The translations under genes were made by a program, and so were the position numbers. A model generated the notes under the pieces. It made no database searches. It saw nothing but the letters and a program-made list of their open reading frames with translations, and was not told where the DNA came from. Positions 26,074 through 36,145 of a DNA stretch of 40,762 bases are shown in pieces (position 1 is the first letter of the stretch; each line of letters starts with the position of its first letter). This DNA comes from a virus, in IMG/VR virus record IMGVR_UViG_3300031877_000318, positions 1-40,762 of that record; one strand, given 5' to 3'.

Positions 26074-28239
26074 ATGCCTGAAGAAAAAGTCCAGATAACG
26101 ATCGAGGCGATCGATAAGGCCAAAGCCGCTCTTACCGACCTGGCCAATAATTTAAAAGGGATCTCCGATCGGGCCAGAACTACCGGCAAAGAGATGGCCG
26201 GATTGGGCGGAGTGCTTTCTGACCTAAAAAAGAACTGGGCCATGCTGACTATTGGCATCAACCAGGCCCTGGAGATTTTTAATAAGATCAAGGCTGCCTT
26301 CTTGATAAAGGTGGAATGGGGTGAGATGGGCGCGGCCGTAATGCGCACAGAACAGGCGTTCAAATCCATCGCCGAAACCGCCGGTTATTCCGCCGATGAA
26401 GTTGTCAGGAGCCTGCAGCGGGCGTCCAGGGGAGCGATGCACGCAAGCGACATAATGCAACGAGCTGGCCGGTTGATGCAGGAAGGAATCACTCCTCAAA
26501 AATTAGAGCAACTCATGACTCTTCTACAAAAACAGGCGCCGGCTGTTGGCGATACAATTCAGGAGGCCTGGGAAAGGATCGGAACGGCCTTGACCACGGG
26601 CAATATGATAGTTGCGAAACAATATGTGGGATTTGTCGATCTGGACCGAGAGCTCGACAATTATGCCGCTAAGCTGGGAGGGACGAAAGAGCAGCTGACC
26701 GAACATGGCCGAATTATGATGGGCGTGGACCTGGTTATAGATAAATTGACGCAAAGAACAAAAGGGCTTACATCGGGCCATGAATCATATTCGGAATCGA
26801 TCCAGCGGTCTAAAGCTGACATCAAAGGTGCCTGGGAGGAGATCTACAAATCCTTTACACCATTTGCAGACAAATTTCTTAAAGTCGTTGCCGCAGGGAT
26901 GAAAGCCATCGCCCCATCTGAAGAAAACCTCAGAAAATGGCGTGGATTAAGAAAGGAATACCAGGAGCAATTGTACGGATTTGCCATGCCCGAAGAAGCC
27001 GAACAACCAGAAGAGGCATTGAGACAAGCACCCTCACCACCAGCGACCGGTCCAATGGTCTCGGCAGCCAAACTGCTTAGGGAAGTACCACATGATATAA
27101 CAGAGCAGGTGACGAAAGCATTGGAGGCGGCTACGCAAAAAGCCAATGAATGGGGTGAGGTTGTCGTAGCCGCGCAGGAACTTGCCGAATTGGGCTGGGG
27201 CAAAGAAAAAGATATAATAGAACAAGTGAGAGAGGCGCTGGAGCGCGTTACCAGAGAAGCCAATGAAGTCGGTGAAGTTACAGTTGCCAGACAAGAATTG
27301 ATGGAGACTGGCTGGGCCAAGGAAAAGGATATCGTAGAGCAAGTAAGAGACGCAATAGAGCAGGTTACGCGAGAAGCGAATGAATGGGGCGAGGTCGCAT
27401 TGGCCGCCCAGGAGCTGGTTGAATCTGGTTGGGCAAAAGCCAAACAGGATATTGAAATAATGGCCTCCGCCTACAAAGAACTTTTTGAGAAGACCGGCAA
27501 ATATGGTCAAAATTGGGCCGATCTGCGGAAGAAAATGTTGGAGGAGGAGATCATAAATCTACGCAAAACTGGCATGGCAGAAGAGGATTTGATGCGACTT
27601 CGAGAGCTCAGGATAAAGCAGATCGAAGATGAGGCCAGCAGGACTTATCAGACATGGGTTGGGGTTGCGGAGAATCTTTCCATTGCACTCCAGAGCGGTT
27701 TTTTCGACCTTTTTAAGCAAGGGCTACAGGATGTAGGCGAGGTCTTCCGATCGTTCTGCACAAATCTGGTCAATTCTTTTTACCGGGCAATTTCGCAAAT
27801 GATCACCAATTGGATGATTTTCGGATCGATTACGGGCTATACAAAGGGCATGGTGATGGGTGGATTAATGGGCTGGATCTCGGGATTAAGTGCCACCACG
27901 CCAGCTACTGTATTGGTCCATTCTGGAGGAGTGCCAGGCCAAGCAGGATGGCGCCTTGTTCCCCGTCTACATTTCGGCCTGAGGGAAGATGAATTCCCGG
28001 CCATTTTGCAGACCGGAGAAGGCGTCGTATCGAGAAAAGGTATGAAAGCACTCGAGCAAATCAACGAAGGAAAAGTCGGAAGCGGAGCTCCGATCATCAA
28101 TAATTTTTATATCCGGACCAATGATGTGCAGAGTTTCCGGCAGTTCCTCTATGCCAACCGCGACCTGATCATTGGCGTTTATAAAGAGGATTACGAAGAA
28201 AATGGCATCACCCGCCGAACCAAAAAATGGGGGTGGTAA
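26074..28239 (+). CDS. Tail tape measure protein
   Basis: The 721-residue product is mostly helical. It opens with MPEEKVQITIEAIDKAKAAL and a coiled coil, has a minor-tail-type region (ASDIMQRAGRLMQEGITPQK), then three tandem 39-residue repeats at about residues 345-461 (each with EQVxxALExxTxxANEWGEV and an ending GWxKxKD). Hydrophobic segments follow (ITNWMIFGSITGYTKGMVMG and on). The C-terminus contains GEGVVSRKGMKALEQIN, as in many tape measures. It sets tail length and helps DNA pass the envelope. A tape of this size predicts a fairly short tail of roughly 100 nm. Confidence 0.9.
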   Translation: MPEEKVQITIEAIDKAKAALTDLANNLKGISDRARTTGKEMAGLGGVLSDLKKNWAMLTIGINQALEIFNKIKAAFLIKVEWGEMGAAVMRTEQAFKSIAETAGYSADEVVRSLQRASRGAMHASDIMQRAGRLMQEGITPQKLEQLMTLLQKQAPAVGDTIQEAWERIGTALTTGNMIVAKQYVGFVDLDRELDNYAAKLGGTKEQLTEHGRIMMGVDLVIDKLTQRTKGLTSGHESYSESIQRSKADIKGAWEEIYKSFTPFADKFLKVVAAGMKAIAPSEENLRKWRGLRKEYQEQLYGFAMPEEAEQPEEALRQAPSPPATGPMVSAAKLLREVPHDITEQVTKALEAATQKANEWGEVVVAAQELAELGWGKEKDIIEQVREALERVTREANEVGEVTVARQELMETGWAKEKDIVEQVRDAIEQVTREANEWGEVALAAQELVESGWAKAKQDIEIMASAYKELFEKTGKYGQNWADLRKKMLEEEIINLRKTGMAEEDLMRLRELRIKQIEDEASRTYQTWVGVAENLSIALQSGFFDLFKQGLQDVGEVFRSFCTNLVNSFYRAISQMITNWMIFGSITGYTKGMVMGGLMGWISGLSATTPATVLVHSGGVPGQAGWRLVPRLHFGLREDEFPAILQTGEGVVSRKGMKALEQINEGKVGSGAPIINNFYIRTNDVQSFRQFLYANRDLIIGVYKEDYEENGITRRTKKWGW
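27090..27452 (+). repeat. Three tandem 39-codon repeats in the tape measure gene
   Basis: Units beginning ITEQVTKALEAATQKANEWG, IIEQVREALERVTREANEVG and IVEQVRDAIEQVTREANEWG follow one another with a constant 39-residue (117-nt) period. Each ends in a GW.K.K motif. Protein likeness is high while many third positions differ, so the duplications are not recent. Confidence 0.8.
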
Positions 28240-28587
28240 ATGGCTAATTTTCCGGCCGATCCTATCCCCATTTATCCCGTCAAAGAACAGATCGAATTTA
28301 AAACTTTAGTTTCCGAAGCTGAATTGCCTTACCGGCAGAAGAGATCCGCCTGGGGAAACATATCCCGAAGAATCTGGAACCTCCAATATAATCATCTGAT
28401 TCCGGCCAAAATAAATATTCTCTGGAATTTCTACGTGGCTCGCAGAGGAGCCTTTGAGTCTTTTACATTCAACAATCCTAATGATGGGCAAAATTATACG
28501 GCCAGCTTTGCTCAGGATGGTATGAGCAAGGAGCAATTCGTCTACCAACTCTATACCACGGGACTGGAAATCATACAGGAGATCTAA
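28240..28587 (+). CDS. Distal tail / DUF2460-like tip protein
   Basis: The gene begins directly after the tape measure stop and codes for 115 residues. SAWGNISRRIWNLQYNHLIP and KINILWNFYVARRGAFESFT followed by FNNPNDGQNYTASF match the outline of DUF2460/gene-transfer-agent gp12-like proteins (..FYxARRGxFxSFxFxDP..). It would be part of the hub between tape measure and tip. Confidence 0.7.
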   Translation: MANFPADPIPIYPVKEQIEFKTLVSEAELPYRQKRSAWGNISRRIWNLQYNHLIPAKINILWNFYVARRGAFESFTFNNPNDGQNYTASFAQDGMSKEQFVYQLYTTGLEIIQEI

Positions 28588-29220
28588 ATGCGTCCAACTC
28601 CTCAAAGCGTTATCACCGAAAAAAATAAACTTGAGAATAAACCTATCAGGCTTTTTATCATAGATGGAGGCCCATTGGGTGCCGAGATCCTTCGCTATGC
28701 AGCCTATCCGCAGAATGTAGTCTATCCCACCAGCGGCGGTCAGACGTATTACCGGGCACCGATAATCGTCGAGGAAAGAAAAGAAAATGCCCTGGGGCAG
28801 CCGGAAAGCATGAAGATTTCCATCTCCTCGGTCGATCAATCGATTATTTGGTACTTGCAGCAAAAGGATGGTTTGCGGGGATGTCGGATGGTCGAGCGGA
28901 TCGTCTGGGAAAATCTTCTAAACGACCCGGACGCCTATCAGGACAGCATTTTATGGATAAATGAATGCGATTTGGACGACCAGAATGCCAGTTTTAAATT
29001 AGTTAGTAAATTAAATCTGCAGGGAATTAAGTTGCCCCGGAGGCGTTTCCTGCGTCTTACCTGCCAGTGGAAATTCAAATCCAGCAGGTGCGGATATTCA
29101 GGTGGTCAAACGGCCTGCAACCACACCATTCAGCGATGCCTGGAATTAAATAACCGGATCAGATTTGGCGGCTTTCCCGGCACGGGCGCAGCCTTGCGGC
29201 AGATATGGATAGGATCTTGA
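28588..29220 (+). CDS. DUF2163-like tail tip protein with cysteine cluster (lambda L analogue)
   Basis: The product has 210 residues starting MRPTPQSVITEKNKLENKPI. The middle (VEERKENALGQPESMKISIS) and the C-terminal CQWKFKSSRCGYSGGQTACN followed by HTIQRCLELNNRIRFGGFPG match the DUF2163/phage tail tip pattern. The four Cys spaced in this C-terminal block parallel the iron-sulphur site of lambda gpL. It bridges the hub to the J-like protein. Its 3' end overlaps the NlpC/P60 gene by 16 nt. Confidence 0.8.
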   Translation: MRPTPQSVITEKNKLENKPIRLFIIDGGPLGAEILRYAAYPQNVVYPTSGGQTYYRAPIIVEERKENALGQPESMKISISSVDQSIIWYLQQKDGLRGCRMVERIVWENLLNDPDAYQDSILWINECDLDDQNASFKLVSKLNLQGIKLPRRRFLRLTCQWKFKSSRCGYSGGQTACNHTIQRCLELNNRIRFGGFPGTGAALRQIWIGS

Positions 29221-29606
29221 GAACAGAAGATCTCATCGAGAAATATCGCGGGCGACCATATGATTTCCCTGCCTGGGATTGCTATAGGTTGATCACTGCC
29301 TGGTACCGAGATCTCGGTCATGAATTGCCGGATTATCGGTACGCTGAGGATTGGGCTAAAGAAGGAGAAAACATTATCTTAGAGAAATATCATGAATGGT
29401 GGGAAAAAGTATCGTCGCCCAAGATTCATGATGTGATCTTGTTTTACCTGCGTCAGACCGTGAGTCATGCCGGAATCTATCTCGGCATGGTCAATGGAGA
29501 AGAGATGTTCATCCATTGCTCCGAAGGAGCCGGCACCGCACTAGAAAGAATGAATCGATGGCGCCGTCGGGTATATGGATTTTTTCGGCTGAGAGAAAGA
29601 CGATGA
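29205..29606 (+). CDS. NlpC/P60-family tail peptidase (lambda K-like)
   Basis: The 133-residue enzyme has the catalytic Cys in YDFPAWDCYRLITAWY (C26), a catalytic His in VSHAGIYLGM (H88) and a third polar residue near FIHCSEGAG (H104). Such tail peptidases cut peptidoglycan stem peptides during DNA injection. The gene-transfer-agent-type order DUF2460, DUF2163, NlpC/P60, J is kept exactly. Start is the ATG inside the preceding gene's end. Confidence 0.85.
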   Translation: MDRILRTEDLIEKYRGRPYDFPAWDCYRLITAWYRDLGHELPDYRYAEDWAKEGENIILEKYHEWWEKVSSPKIHDVILFYLRQTVSHAGIYLGMVNGEEMFIHCSEGAGTALERMNRWRRRVYGFFRLRERR

Positions 29607-32600
29607 TCGACTTGAAATATTTTCCTGTTTCTCTGGAGGGATTTTACATTTCCGGATCTCTGGCCCCAAGATCGCTTTTGGCTGGACTGACGGAATTTGG
29701 GGAAGGTCATCGTCTGGATTGTCCTGATTTTCTGACCAGGAGATTAACCATCGAAGTAAATGGAGAAATTATAGAACCGGCCCGGTGGATTGAGGTCGAC
29801 CTGAAAGACGGGGATGTCGTCGTGATCTCTCCGGATATCGGCCGACAGGGACTCGGTGGCGTAATAATGGCAGTAGCGGGCATCGCTTTAGTCGTGGCTG
29901 CCCCATATCTGGCGCCGTACCTGGGGGTCACGGTCGCCGGTATGAGAACATTTGGGACGATGGTAGCCATAAGCGGCACATTGAGCGCAGGCCTCAGCTT
30001 GCTTACTCCTGATCCTTCTACTCCTAGCTTTGGTCTTGTCGGCCAGGATCTTGCGGCCGGCTCCCCAACATATTCTGCCGAGATGCAGGTCAATCCCACG
30101 GATCCCGGCCTGCCGGTGCCCATTATCTATGGCACGCATAAGGTCACCCCTCATCTGATCAATGCCTTTTTGACGCAGGATCTTAATATAATCTGGAACT
30201 ATGTCTTCCAAGATGACACAGCCTCCTCGCAATCTGCCCAGGGATGGATCAATGTTTTTGCTGTCACCAAAACGGGGATCGGAATCCAATTTAGACTTAG
30301 GAATCCTCAGCCTTGGGTGGGATCCGAAGGCGAATATACGATGCAGGCCGGGTGTGCTTTCAAAATCGAATATGCCCAGGTCGGCACGGAAAATTGGGCC
30401 ATCTGGCGCGAGATATTTTGGGTACCTGGCGCCTATGCCCATTATTATCAGGATACGATCCAGATTCAGGAGCTCGCGGAACAGCAATGGAAAGTCCGGG
30501 TTACGAATGTTTCCCAGGCGGGCAGCCAAGGAGATACCTGGTGGTCCGAACTTAAAGTCAAGGCCAAGTCAGACATTCATGATGCGGAAGATACGCAGCA
30601 TTTGTATCTCCTCTATGGCATCTGTGAGGGCGAGATCGATGGCATTTCGGGGATTGAGATAAATGACAGACCCATCGCCAACTTTGCCAAACAACCCGAG
30701 ATCTGGACCCGGCCGGGAACGAACAATCAAGATCCTATTCCAGGATTCAGGGAAATTCATAATTTCAAATCAGCGGGCGGCAGTGGGATAAAGCTAACTC
30801 AAAACACGCCGCAGATAATCACCACGGATGGAAACAACATTAGCGCGGTTGTCGTTCATTTACAGAGCCCTCAATTCTACCGGCAACGATCTGATGGGTC
30901 CATCATCTATAACTCGGTGGATCTGCGCATCGAATATCGCGTGAGCCCTTCCGGGGAATGGCATTCCCAGGATTTCACCATCCAGGGAAAATCGAGATCC
31001 ACGATGAAGCGCCTTTTCCGGATTCCGGGCTCATCTTACCTTTCCCCGAATACTTACGACATCCGCGTCACTCGCCTTTCACCGGATCAGACGGAATTCA
31101 CTGTGGCCAGTGACATATATCTGATGGGCATCGACGAGATACAGGATGTTAATCTATCCTATCCCGGGACAGCTCTGCTCGCCATTCGCGCTTTAATGAC
31201 TGGGGAGCTCTCGGGATCTCTGCCGCGAGTTTCTTGCATCGTCCGGGGCCTTAAAATCTACCGCCTGCAAACTCAGGATGTGGCCTGGTCGAATAATCCT
31301 TTCGATTGCCTATATGATCTTTTTACAAATGATAATTATGGTCTGGGTGGATTGATCGATTCTTCCGATATAGATATTTCCCTTTGGACTTCAGAGGCCG
31401 CCTACTGCGACGTCTTGGTGGACGGCGAGAAAAGATTCTGCCTGGATATTGTCCTGGATTCGCTCAATGAGGCCCTCGATATCATATCCCAGATCTGCCT
31501 GAATTTTCGCGGCATCCCAATCATTTCCGGAGACGCGATTCAAATCAAAATCGATAAACCTGAGACTTCGACTCAACCTTTTACGATGGGCAATATAATT
31601 AAAGATTCATATTGCGAGCGATTCCTGAGCATCTCCCGGCTGCCGAATGTGCTCGAAATCCAATTTTGCAATAAAGACAAGAATTACGAGAGAGATTTTT
31701 TGCAAGTTCGGATGTCAGATAACGAGGAAAAAGAAGAAGTCAAGCGAATTTCTCTTATCGGAACAACCCGCCCATGCCAGGCAGCGAGAATTGGGAAATA
31801 CCTTTTAAAATCCGCCAGGCCACTCATGCACCAGATCAACCTGGGCGCGATGATAGATGCCCTACGTAGCCAACCCGCGGATCGCATCGATTTTGCCCAT
31901 GATGCGCCCGGGCTGGGAATCAGCGGCCGGTTGGCCTCCGCGGCACAGACTCAAACCCGCATAGTCCTTGATCGGGATGTGACCATCGAATCAGGGTCCT
32001 CCTATTGCGTATTTTTGCGTCTGGCTGATGATGTTCTGCAGACCAAAAATGTGGATGAGGCTACCACTACGGGAGGCAATTATCCCTGGACAGGCAAGAT
32101 AATCTACATGGAAGGCACGGGCTTTACGACCATCCCGCCCGAAAAGACTCCTTATTCCTTCGGCATCATCAATGCCGAAAAAAAATCATACCGGATAAGC
32201 ACGATTTCCCGGCTGCCATCCCTGGATTTTCAGGTGGCGGCCTATGAATATGACGAATCAATTTACGATGAGACTGGCGTTGTCGTAAGCACGCCGTTTT
32301 ATTCGATGATACCCAGTCCTATGGCACCGCCGCCTGCCGTGACTGACTTGGCTCTTTCTGAGGCAGCCGATCAATTGGGAATTATCATCTCTTTTAATAT
32401 CCCCTCTCCGCGCCTGAATTTCGATTTCGCAGCCATCCAGATATCCATCGATGGGATGCATTTTTACACCGAGAAAAACGTCCGGGACAATTCGCCGATC
32501 CTACTCACCGGAATCTTAAGCGGTCAACAATATACGATCCGCGTAGTTTCCTACAATTCCCGGGGAATACCTTGCAAGACACCGCCCAGCGCGATTATTA

Positions 32601-35600
32601 CGCTTATCGGTCCGGCTTTTAGGCCTCCGGCAGTGCGAAATCTCCAGCTCAAAGATCAGGGCAATGAACAGATTTTTCTGGGCAATGACGCCCAATTTAC
32701 TTGGACCTGGTCAGATATCCAAAAAGATATCGACTATTTCTCTCATTTCCGGGTGCAGATTCTAATAGATGGGGAGGTCAAGCGCAAAGAGGTAACCAAA
32801 GACAAATCCTACAATTATACCCTGGCCAAAAATGCTCAGGATAATGGGAAACCACACCCTTCTTTCACGATTAAAGTTTCGGCCATCTCAAAGGGGATGG
32901 AATCTGACACAGCCAGCCTGAGCGTGTCCAATGCTCTTCCTCCAACGCCAGTTAACTTGACGGCTGTCGGCGGTTTCCGTTCAGTGGTTTTTGCCTGGGA
33001 AAAATCCCTTCAACCTGATCATCGGGATTGGCTCATCCGGACCAAGGTAGGCGCGGCCAACTGGTCCTCCTGGAAAGCCATCGCAGAAAACTCCTATCAG
33101 CGCAACCTGACCCAACCTGAAATTGATTCTTATGGTATTTCTGCAGGAATCCAGATTGAAGTCAAGGAAAGAGATAATTTCTTCCAATCCTCATCCACGG
33201 CGGCCAACGCCAGTTCCTCTGCCGAGGCGATTAGGCAGATCGATCTGACTGGGAGCGCTTTCCAAATTGTTCCTACTGATTCTGATGGAAATCCTATCAG
33301 CACCTTGAAGGTGTTGTATGATGCCGTTCTTTCCTCTGGTGGCGTGGCTTATGATGGTTCTGTTACCGAGGATTGGATTCAGTATGAGTTCCCGGTTTCG
33401 CACATTTTCAATCAAGTTCTCATCTGGGCGTCTGCATCGATGAATTGTTATGTGGCCTATTCGGAGAATGGTTCGACGTGGAACTATCTAAAAGGGGAGA
33501 CTGACCACACCCTCGACGCTAACGGAAAGCTTTTAGAAGCAGCCAACCAGGCTGATGCCCAAACGAATTATTGGACCACTGGCGCATCTGGATTGGTTAA
33601 AGCGCTTTGGCCTTACATGCGCCAAGGCCGGTATTTGCGCCTATATATCAAGTCGGCGGTCACCCTTTACGAACTTAAATGGTGGACTTATGTGATCGCT
33701 GATGAGATCGATGCTGGCGTCCTTCATTTGGCCAGGGGAATAAGCATTGCCTCTGTGGAAGACAGCCAGAATGCTGTGATAATTAACACGAACGGCCTGC
33801 GCGCGTATAGCGGCGGCGTTCAGAAGGTGAATATCTCTCCCACTGGCATTACCATTTCGGCTGGTTCTGGATATGCCAACCTCTCAGATAAACCCACCCA
33901 ATTAAGTAATATCAACGCATCAGAGGGAATGAAATTAAGTGGGATTGAATCGGGTGCTGATGTTACTGGGACTCACCAAGCTGCTTCAATCGCAGGTCAA
34001 GGTGCTCTTGCTACACAAAGTAGTGCCGATTTCGCCACTCAAGTTTCGGGTGCCCAAAAACCAGAAAACAATGCCACTGTTGGGGCAAATTGGAGTACCA
34101 ACCTGACAAACAGACCCACTGAATTGACTGACGGTAGAGTAGCAACGGCCCTTCATGCTGACGGTTATCTCAAAAGCAAAGTTCTTCCTGGATCAAACAT
34201 TGGGACGCCGGGGGGAGCTGGGCTATTCTTGGGCGCTGATTGTTTGGGATATTATTCGGGTTCGGAATGGAAAGTTTTCATCAAGAGTGACGCGACTTTC
34301 ACGCTCAAGGGTGATGCTAATAATCTTGTTTCTTGGGATGGCGTGACTCTAACTATCAAGGGCGCTATTGTGATCCAGAGTGGATTAGGTTATGGAAATC
34401 TTTCTGATAAACCGACTCAGTTGAGTCAGATAAATACTTCTGAGGGAACAAAGTTGAGCGGAATTGAAGCTGGCGCGGATGTTACCTCCACTCACACTGC
34501 TGCTGCAATTTCCGGTCAGGGAGCTTTGGCCACACTCAATGCTGCTGATTTTGCTACGCAAGTCTCAGGTGCTCAGAAACCCGAAAACAATGCCACTGTT
34601 GGGGCAAATTGGAGTACCAACCTTACAAATAGACCTACTGAACTGACTGATGGGAGGGTGAGTGCGGGATTGAGTTCCTCCGGATATTTGGTTAGTTGCG
34701 CTGATCCGGCGGTTCCTGCTCCCGTGGCTGGTGGGGCGGGTCTGTACCTTGGAAGCGATTATCTTGGGTACTATTCTGGATCAGCGTGGAATGCCTACAT
34801 CAAAAGCGACGGAACCTTCAAGTTCTATGGCGCTGCGGACAAGTATATCGAATGGACTGGGGCCGCCCTGAATATTCGCGGCGCTCTGACTGCTGATGAC
34901 ATAGTGGCAGGGATTTTGACTGGTAGGCACATTAGAACTGCCTCTTCTGGTGCTCGCGCTGAGATGTTTCCAAATGCCAATACGGGCTTAGTGATCTATG
35001 ATGATGCTGCTGCTGAAGTTTTAAAAGTATTGGTTGGAGGAACTGATGTTGGGGATGTGATCATTGGAAATTACTCTGGTGGAAAGGGGCTGAAGTGGGA
35101 CAAATCTGCCGCAGCTTTCTCAATCGGAAAAAGTAGCCAACTTCTCGGGGCTGAGGCTTATGTAAATAGCAATATTTATTTCCACTCTTTCTTTGAGTCC
35201 CTTGATGGTTGGGGAGTTAGTGTAATTGGAACTGGAAGTGTAACACATCAGACCACATTTGTTCGATTGCAGGGAGTAACAACGAACGATGCTGCCTTTA
35301 TGCGTTTCCATCGAATCGGCTTGATTAGAACAACATCGTGGGGAAGTAATAGGAAATTCAAAACAAAAATTAGGATGGATGCGGTGGCAAGTCAGAGGGC
35401 CTATGTTATTTCGGGTTATTGCACTTATTCAAACCCTACACCTGGGCATTTTGGCTTTTACATTAACGGATCGACTATATATGGAAGCTGTGCGAATGGT
35501 TCGGCACAGAGCACAGTAGATTTAGGTACGTCTATTTCCGGCAATTGGCAACTTTTGGAGGCAATCTTTACACCTGGTAACAATGTCGAATTTTTTATTG

Positions 35601-35743
35601 ATGGAGTTAGTAAGGGCACACTTAGCACAAATTTGCCAAGTACTGGTGTCTATCACCAATCTCTTATGATGTATCAGATTGTGGCTGATGCGGCTGTCAC
35701 AAGCTATTTGGACACATCCGAGTGTATCGTTTTGCAGGATTAG
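29603..35743 (+). CDS. J-like tail tip / host-specificity protein, multidomain
   Basis: The ATG at 29,603 overlaps the previous stop (ATGA) and gives 2046 residues. Residues 1-75 are a small lambda I/MoaD-like domain (ISGSLAPRSLLAGLTEFGEG), then a hydrophobic stretch (about 76-135), then the J core from about 165 (NPTDPGLPVPIIYGTHKV). Fibronectin-type domains are seen at about 912-1003, 1008-1110 and 1112-1200. A discoidin-like beta domain (about 1220-1370) follows, then two copies of a 173-residue module (from about 1421), and a concanavalin-like C-terminal domain (about 1860-2046; FGFYINGSTIYGSCANGS). The first part builds the tip; the C-terminal third is likely the receptor-binding part. 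Codon use becomes more A/T-rich from about 33,270, suggesting a mosaic join. Confidence 0.9.
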   Translation: MIDLKYFPVSLEGFYISGSLAPRSLLAGLTEFGEGHRLDCPDFLTRRLTIEVNGEIIEPARWIEVDLKDGDVVVISPDIGRQGLGGVIMAVAGIALVVAAPYLAPYLGVTVAGMRTFGTMVAISGTLSAGLSLLTPDPSTPSFGLVGQDLAAGSPTYSAEMQVNPTDPGLPVPIIYGTHKVTPHLINAFLTQDLNIIWNYVFQDDTASSQSAQGWINVFAVTKTGIGIQFRLRNPQPWVGSEGEYTMQAGCAFKIEYAQVGTENWAIWREIFWVPGAYAHYYQDTIQIQELAEQQWKVRVTNVSQAGSQGDTWWSELKVKAKSDIHDAEDTQHLYLLYGICEGEIDGISGIEINDRPIANFAKQPEIWTRPGTNNQDPIPGFREIHNFKSAGGSGIKLTQNTPQIITTDGNNISAVVVHLQSPQFYRQRSDGSIIYNSVDLRIEYRVSPSGEWHSQDFTIQGKSRSTMKRLFRIPGSSYLSPNTYDIRVTRLSPDQTEFTVASDIYLMGIDEIQDVNLSYPGTALLAIRALMTGELSGSLPRVSCIVRGLKIYRLQTQDVAWSNNPFDCLYDLFTNDNYGLGGLIDSSDIDISLWTSEAAYCDVLVDGEKRFCLDIVLDSLNEALDIISQICLNFRGIPIISGDAIQIKIDKPETSTQPFTMGNIIKDSYCERFLSISRLPNVLEIQFCNKDKNYERDFLQVRMSDNEEKEEVKRISLIGTTRPCQAARIGKYLLKSARPLMHQINLGAMIDALRSQPADRIDFAHDAPGLGISGRLASAAQTQTRIVLDRDVTIESGSSYCVFLRLADDVLQTKNVDEATTTGGNYPWTGKIIYMEGTGFTTIPPEKTPYSFGIINAEKKSYRISTISRLPSLDFQVAAYEYDESIYDETGVVVSTPFYSMIPSPMAPPPAVTDLALSEAADQLGIIISFNIPSPRLNFDFAAIQISIDGMHFYTEKNVRDNSPILLTGILSGQQYTIRVVSYNSRGIPCKTPPSAIITLIGPAFRPPAVRNLQLKDQGNEQIFLGNDAQFTWTWSDIQKDIDYFSHFRVQILIDGEVKRKEVTKDKSYNYTLAKNAQDNGKPHPSFTIKVSAISKGMESDTASLSVSNALPPTPVNLTAVGGFRSVVFAWEKSLQPDHRDWLIRTKVGAANWSSWKAIAENSYQRNLTQPEIDSYGISAGIQIEVKERDNFFQSSSTAANASSSAEAIRQIDLTGSAFQIVPTDSDGNPISTLKVLYDAVLSSGGVAYDGSVTEDWIQYEFPVSHIFNQVLIWASASMNCYVAYSENGSTWNYLKGETDHTLDANGKLLEAANQADAQTNYWTTGASGLVKALWPYMRQGRYLRLYIKSAVTLYELKWWTYVIADEIDAGVLHLARGISIASVEDSQNAVIINTNGLRAYSGGVQKVNISPTGITISAGSGYANLSDKPTQLSNINASEGMKLSGIESGADVTGTHQAASIAGQGALATQSSADFATQVSGAQKPENNATVGANWSTNLTNRPTELTDGRVATALHADGYLKSKVLPGSNIGTPGGAGLFLGADCLGYYSGSEWKVFIKSDATFTLKGDANNLVSWDGVTLTIKGAIVIQSGLGYGNLSDKPTQLSQINTSEGTKLSGIEAGADVTSTHTAAAISGQGALATLNAADFATQVSGAQKPENNATVGANWSTNLTNRPTELTDGRVSAGLSSSGYLVSCADPAVPAPVAGGAGLYLGSDYLGYYSGSAWNAYIKSDGTFKFYGAADKYIEWTGAALNIRGALTADDIVAGILTGRHIRTASSGARAEMFPNANTGLVIYDDAAAEVLKVLVGGTDVGDVIIGNYSGGKGLKWDKSAAAFSIGKSSQLLGAEAYVNSNIYFHSFFESLDGWGVSVIGTGSVTHQTTFVRLQGVTTNDAAFMRFHRIGLIRTTSWGSNRKFKTKIRMDAVASQRAYVISGYCTYSNPTPGHFGFYINGSTIYGSCANGSAQSTVDLGTSISGNWQLLEAIFTPGNNVEFFIDGVSKGTLSTNLPSTGVYHQSLMMYQIVADAAVTSYLDTSECIVLQD
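33867..34660 (+). repeat. Duplicated 173-codon module in the J-like gene
   Basis: The segment starting NLSDKPTQLSNINASEGMKL recurs 519 nt downstream as NLSDKPTQLSQINTSEGTKL, and both go on to ATQVSGAQKPENNATVGANW. A 41-nt stretch (starting 34,064 and 34,583) is identical in both copies, pointing to recent duplication or gene conversion. Confidence 0.85.
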
Positions 35744-35752
35744 ATATTTACT

Positions 35753-36118
35753 ATGAAGAGAATATTTTTTTTGCTAATTTTTTTGCTTTTTTCTTCGAGT
35801 TCATCCGCCACAGAACCTTGGTCAACTCAAGATATTGTGCTTGAAAGCACTTGGCTTGCTTTTCATTTAATAGATTGGGGGCAGGCCTTAGATATTGCTG
35901 ACCAACTAACTAAATATTCAGAGGTAAATCCCATCTTGGGCAAGCATCCGAGTCGGGATAAAGTTCACTTATACTTCGGGGCAACGGCTCTTGCCCATCT
36001 TGGTATAACTTATATCTTACCTCAGAAATATCGTCCTTACTGGCAGATGATTACAATTGGAATTTCAGCTACTAATGTCTTTTATGGATTTTCTGCGGGG
36101 CTACACATAAGATTTTAG
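35753..36118 (+). CDS. Exported/membrane protein beside the tail fibre genes (121 aa)
   Basis: A signal peptide-like start MKRIFFLLIFLLFSSSSSAT is followed by VLESTWLAFHLIDWGQALDI, the motif SEVNPILGKHPSRDKVHLYF and two hydrophobic helices. I recall proteins with the NPILGxHPSRxxVxxYF motif as common companions of phage tail genes, with no proven function. Lysogenic conversion, superinfection exclusion or envelope modification are possible. Its base composition is A/T-rich like the end of the J-like gene. Confidence 0.65.
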   Translation: MKRIFFLLIFLLFSSSSSATEPWSTQDIVLESTWLAFHLIDWGQALDIADQLTKYSEVNPILGKHPSRDKVHLYFGATALAHLGITYILPQKYRPYWQMITIGISATNVFYGFSAGLHIRF

Positions 36119-36145
36119 CAGGAATTGGCAGATTGGGGGAAATTA

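Noticed and set aside
27034-27510. Leftward frames opposite the tape measure repeats
   Set aside because: Their apparent periodicity mirrors the tape measure repeats; no ribosome binding sites and unnatural composition.
29516-29602. Upstream extension of the J-like protein to 29,516
   Set aside because: It would lie wholly inside the NlpC/P60 gene; the ATG at 29,603 overlaps its stop as ATGA, like other genes here.
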